A stretch of 64,000 bases of DNA, taken from positions 124,001-188,000 of the forward strand of contig NZ_JAKGGD010000006.1 of NCBI RefSeq assembly GCF_021556615.1, in the 5' to 3' direction. The notes below the pieces were generated by a model. The model was not told the origin of the DNA and did no database searches. It was given only the letters and a program-made list of their open reading frames with translations. Source of the DNA: Paracoccus salsus. Lineage in GTDB: Bacteria; Pseudomonadota; Alphaproteobacteria; Rhodobacterales; Rhodobacteraceae. The position numbers were made by a program, and so were the translations under genes. Shown here piece by piece: positions 61,879-64,000 of the stretch (positions within the stretch are counted from its first letter, which is position 1; each line of letters opens with the position of its first letter).

Positions 61879-64000
61879 ATGCAGGAACCGTCGATCACCC
61901 CCGATCTGATCGCCGCGCACGGGCTGAAATCGGACGAATACGATCGCATCCTGGATATCATCGGCCGAGAGCCGACCTTCACCGAACTGGGCATCTTCAG
62001 CGCCATGTGGAACGAGCATTGTTCCTACAAGTCGTCCAAGAAATGGCTGCGGACCTTGCCCACCGAGGGCCCCCAGGTCATCTGCGGCCCCGGAGAGAAC
62101 GCCGGCGTTGTCGATATCGGCGATGGTCAGGCCGTGGTCTTCAAGATGGAAAGCCACAACCACCCCAGCTATATCGAGCCGCATCAGGGCGCCGCGACCG
62201 GCGTGGGCGGCATCCTGCGCGATGTGTTCACGATGGGCGCGCGTCCGATCGCGGCGATGGATTCGCTGTCGTTTGGCCGGCCCGAACATCCCAAGACACC
62301 ACATCTCGTCAAGGGCGTGGTCGAAGGCATCGGCGCCTATGGCAACTGCTTCGGGGTTCCCAATGTCGGCGGCGAAGTGCGTTTTCACCGCAGCTATGAC
62401 GGAAACTGCCTTGTGAACGCCTTCGCGGCAGGGCTGGCCGATGCGGACAAGATCTTCTACTCGGCGGCCTCGGGCATTGGCATGCCGGTCGTCTATCTGG
62501 GCGCAAAGACCGGCCGCGACGGCGTCGGCGGCGCGACCATGGCATCCGCCGAATTCGACGACACGATCGAGGAAAAGCGGCCGACCGTGCAGGTCGGCGA
62601 CCCGTTCACCGAGAAATGCCTGCTGGAAGCCTGTCTCGAGTTGATGGCCTCGGACAGCGTGATCTCGATCCAGGACATGGGCGCGGCAGGTCTGACCTGC
62701 TCGGCGGTCGAGATGGGTGACAAGGGCGGTCTGGGGATAAAGCTGCAGCTGGATGCGGTGCCGCAGCGCGAAACGGACATGACCGCCTACGAGATGATGC
62801 TGTCGGAATCCCAGGAACGGATGCTGATGGTGCTGAAGCCCGAGAAAGAGGCCGAAGCCCGCGCGATCTTCGAGAAATGGGATCTGGATTTCGCCATTGT
62901 CGGCGAAACCCTTGCGGAAGACCGCTTTCTGATCATCCAGGGAAACGATGTGAAGGCCGACTTGCCGCTGTCGAAGCTGTCCTCCAGCGCGCCGGAATAT
63001 GATCGCCCCTGGGTGGAAACCCCCGCTGCCGGCGCCGCGTCCGCCCTGCCCCAAATTACGCCTGTGGCGGCCCTGCGCGCCCTGATCGGCAGCCCCAACT
63101 ACGCCCATAAAGCCTGGGTTTGGGAACAATACGACACTCAGGTCGGCGCCGACACGATCCTGCGCCCCGGGCTCGGCGCCGGTGTGGTGCGCGTTCACGG
63201 CACCAACAAGGCGCTGGCCTTTACCAGCGATGTGACCCCCCGCTATGTCAAGGCGAACCCGTTCGAGGGTGGCAAGCAGGCCGTCGCCGAGGCCTATCGC
63301 AACCTCTGCGCCGTGGGCGCGACGCCACTGGCGACGACCGACAATCTCAATTTCGGCAACCCCGAAAAGCCCGAGATCATGGGCCAGCTGGTGGGCGCCA
63401 TCAAGGGCATCGGCGAGGCCTGCCGGGCGCTGGACTTCCCGATCGTCTCGGGGAATGTCTCGCTTTACAACGAAACCGACGGGACGGGGATCATGCCCAC
63501 GCCCACGATCGGCGGCGTCGGGCTGATCGAGGACCTGTCGCGGTTGATCGCCGGCCTGCCCGGGGATGGCGATGTGGCGCTTGTCATTGGCACCACCTCG
63601 GGACATCTGTCGCAGTCGGCCCTGGCCCACGAGGCTTTCGGCATCGACAGCGGGGATGCGCCGCCGGTCGACCTCGTTGCCGAACGCCGCCATGGCGAGT
63701 TCCTGCGCGCAAACCGGTCGCACCTGACCGCTGCCAGCGATCTGTCGGACGGTGGCCTGGCTCTCGCCGCGTTCGAGATGGCCGAGGCCGCCGGCATCGG
63801 TGTGCGGCTTGACAGCGACGATATCGGTCAGTTGTTCGGCGAGGATCAGGCGCGCTATCTGGTCGCCTGCGATGCGGCAGGTGCAGAAGCCCTGCTCGAG
63901 GCCGGCGCACAGGCGGGGATCGAGGTGGCGCAGGTCGGCAGCTTTGGCGGCATGGCCATCCAGATGGGCGGCGATGCGGGCGATCTGGCGGAACTGTCGC
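61879..64000 (+). CDS. purL: Phosphoribosylformylglycinamidine synthase subunit PurL (3'-truncated by window edge)
   Basis: The frame is open to the window end, giving 707 codons of a family usually about 720-740 residues, so nearly the whole gene is present. This is the small-PurL type that works with separate PurS and PurQ in purine synthesis. Motifs include [43 protein letters not shown] and [21 protein letters not shown] precedes the ATG. The start is supported by the family-typical [11 protein letters not shown] opening. Confidence 0.96.
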   Translation, partial: MQEPSITPDLIAAHGLKSDEYDRILDIIGREPTFTELGIFSAMWNEHCSYKSSKKWLRTLPTEGPQVICGPGENAGVVDIGDGQAVVFKMESHNHPSYIEPHQGAATGVGGILRDVFTMGARPIAAMDSLSFGRPEHPKTPHLVKGVVEGIGAYGNCFGVPNVGGEVRFHRSYDGNCLVNAFAAGLADADKIFYSAASGIGMPVVYLGAKTGRDGVGGATMASAEFDDTIEEKRPTVQVGDPFTEKCLLEACLELMASDSVISIQDMGAAGLTCSAVEMGDKGGLGIKLQLDAVPQRETDMTAYEMMLSESQERMLMVLKPEKEAEARAIFEKWDLDFAIVGETLAEDRFLIIQGNDVKADLPLSKLSSSAPEYDRPWVETPAAGAASALPQITPVAALRALIGSPNYAHKAWVWEQYDTQVGADTILRPGLGAGVVRVHGTNKALAFTSDVTPRYVKANPFEGGKQAVAEAYRNLCAVGATPLATTDNLNFGNPEKPEIMGQLVGAIKGIGEACRALDFPIVSGNVSLYNETDGTGIMPTPTIGGVGLIEDLSRLIAGLPGDGDVALVIGTTSGHLSQSALAHEAFGIDSGDAPPVDLVAERRHGEFLRANRSHLTAASDLSDGGLALAAFEMAEAAGIGVRLDSDDIGQLFGEDQARYLVACDAAGAEALLEAGAQAGIEVAQVGSFGGMAIQMGGDAGDLAELS

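Noticed and set aside
61738-63723. Long minus-strand open frame opposite purL.
   Set aside because: It is a shadow of purL, whose plus-strand frame carries every family motif and runs off the window.

Overview
The window is about 64 kb of high-GC chromosomal DNA from an alphaproteobacterium of the Rhodobacteraceae/Paracoccaceae, most likely Paracoccus or a close relative. The evidence is a membrane-anchored cytochrome c552 of the Paracoccus CycM type, an alphaproteobacterial small SRP RNA, a class I lysyl-tRNA synthetase, DUF3572 and DUF983 proteins, a long PutA without a DNA-binding domain, a single-chain indolepyruvate ferredoxin oxidoreductase, and a gene transfer agent (GTA) endolysin/holin pair. 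No insertion sequence, integrase, CRISPR array or tRNA was seen. This is mainly core genome with small accessory cassettes.

Layout. 1-8.2 kb: 3' end of a GH1 beta-glucosidase, converging on a minus-strand row of amidohydrolase lipoprotein, GMC oxidoreductase and putA. 8.3-13.0 kb: plus-strand row of a 54-aa membrane protein, VWA protein, M48 protease, membrane-embedded alpha/beta-hydrolase and cytochrome P450. 13.1-25.3 kb: minus-strand potBCA-type polyamine permease, NDUFAF6/phytoene-synthase-like protein, cysS, GT4 glycosyltransferase and yejABEF peptide importer. 25.5-30.4 kb: cycM, pheA, SRPBCC protein, a 2',3'-cyclic nucleotide phosphodiesterase, SRP RNA and a small exported protein. 30.3-39.2 kb: an acetate module of acs, DUF4212, actP, a cNMP/CBS/DUF294 protein, a small membrane protein, a single-domain response regulator and a sensor-like protein that ends in a DnaQ-type exonuclease. 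39.5-46.2 kb: a beta-helix protein, lysK, a TerB-like protein, dacB and nadD. 46.4-49.9 kb: two diguanylate cyclase loci, one paired with an H-NOX-like protein and one PleD-like. 50-57 kb: DUF983, Nudix, enoyl-CoA hydratase, and a ccmE / ccmF-ccmH cytochrome c maturation set interrupted by the GTA lysis pair, then murI. 57-64 kb: indolepyruvate oxidoreductase, a divergent LysR regulator, a possible small RNA and the start of purL.

How parts fit. The GTA endolysin and holin appear to be their own transcription unit: a TTAA-N7-TTAA box (CtrA consensus) lies about 60-75 nt upstream and a Rho-independent terminator lies downstream. The beta-helix protein at 39.5-41.8 kb has a near-match box at almost the same distance from its start, so it may be a second GTA-associated locus, for example a spike or fibre protein. 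The acetate module couples uptake and activation genes to an unusual signalling set in which an exonuclease stands where a histidine kinase output domain would be expected. The H-NOX-like/GGDEF pair and the PleD-like protein suggest c-di-GMP control, but the H-NOX-like protein lacks the usual heme ligand and both PleD-like receivers lack the phospho-acceptor Asp.
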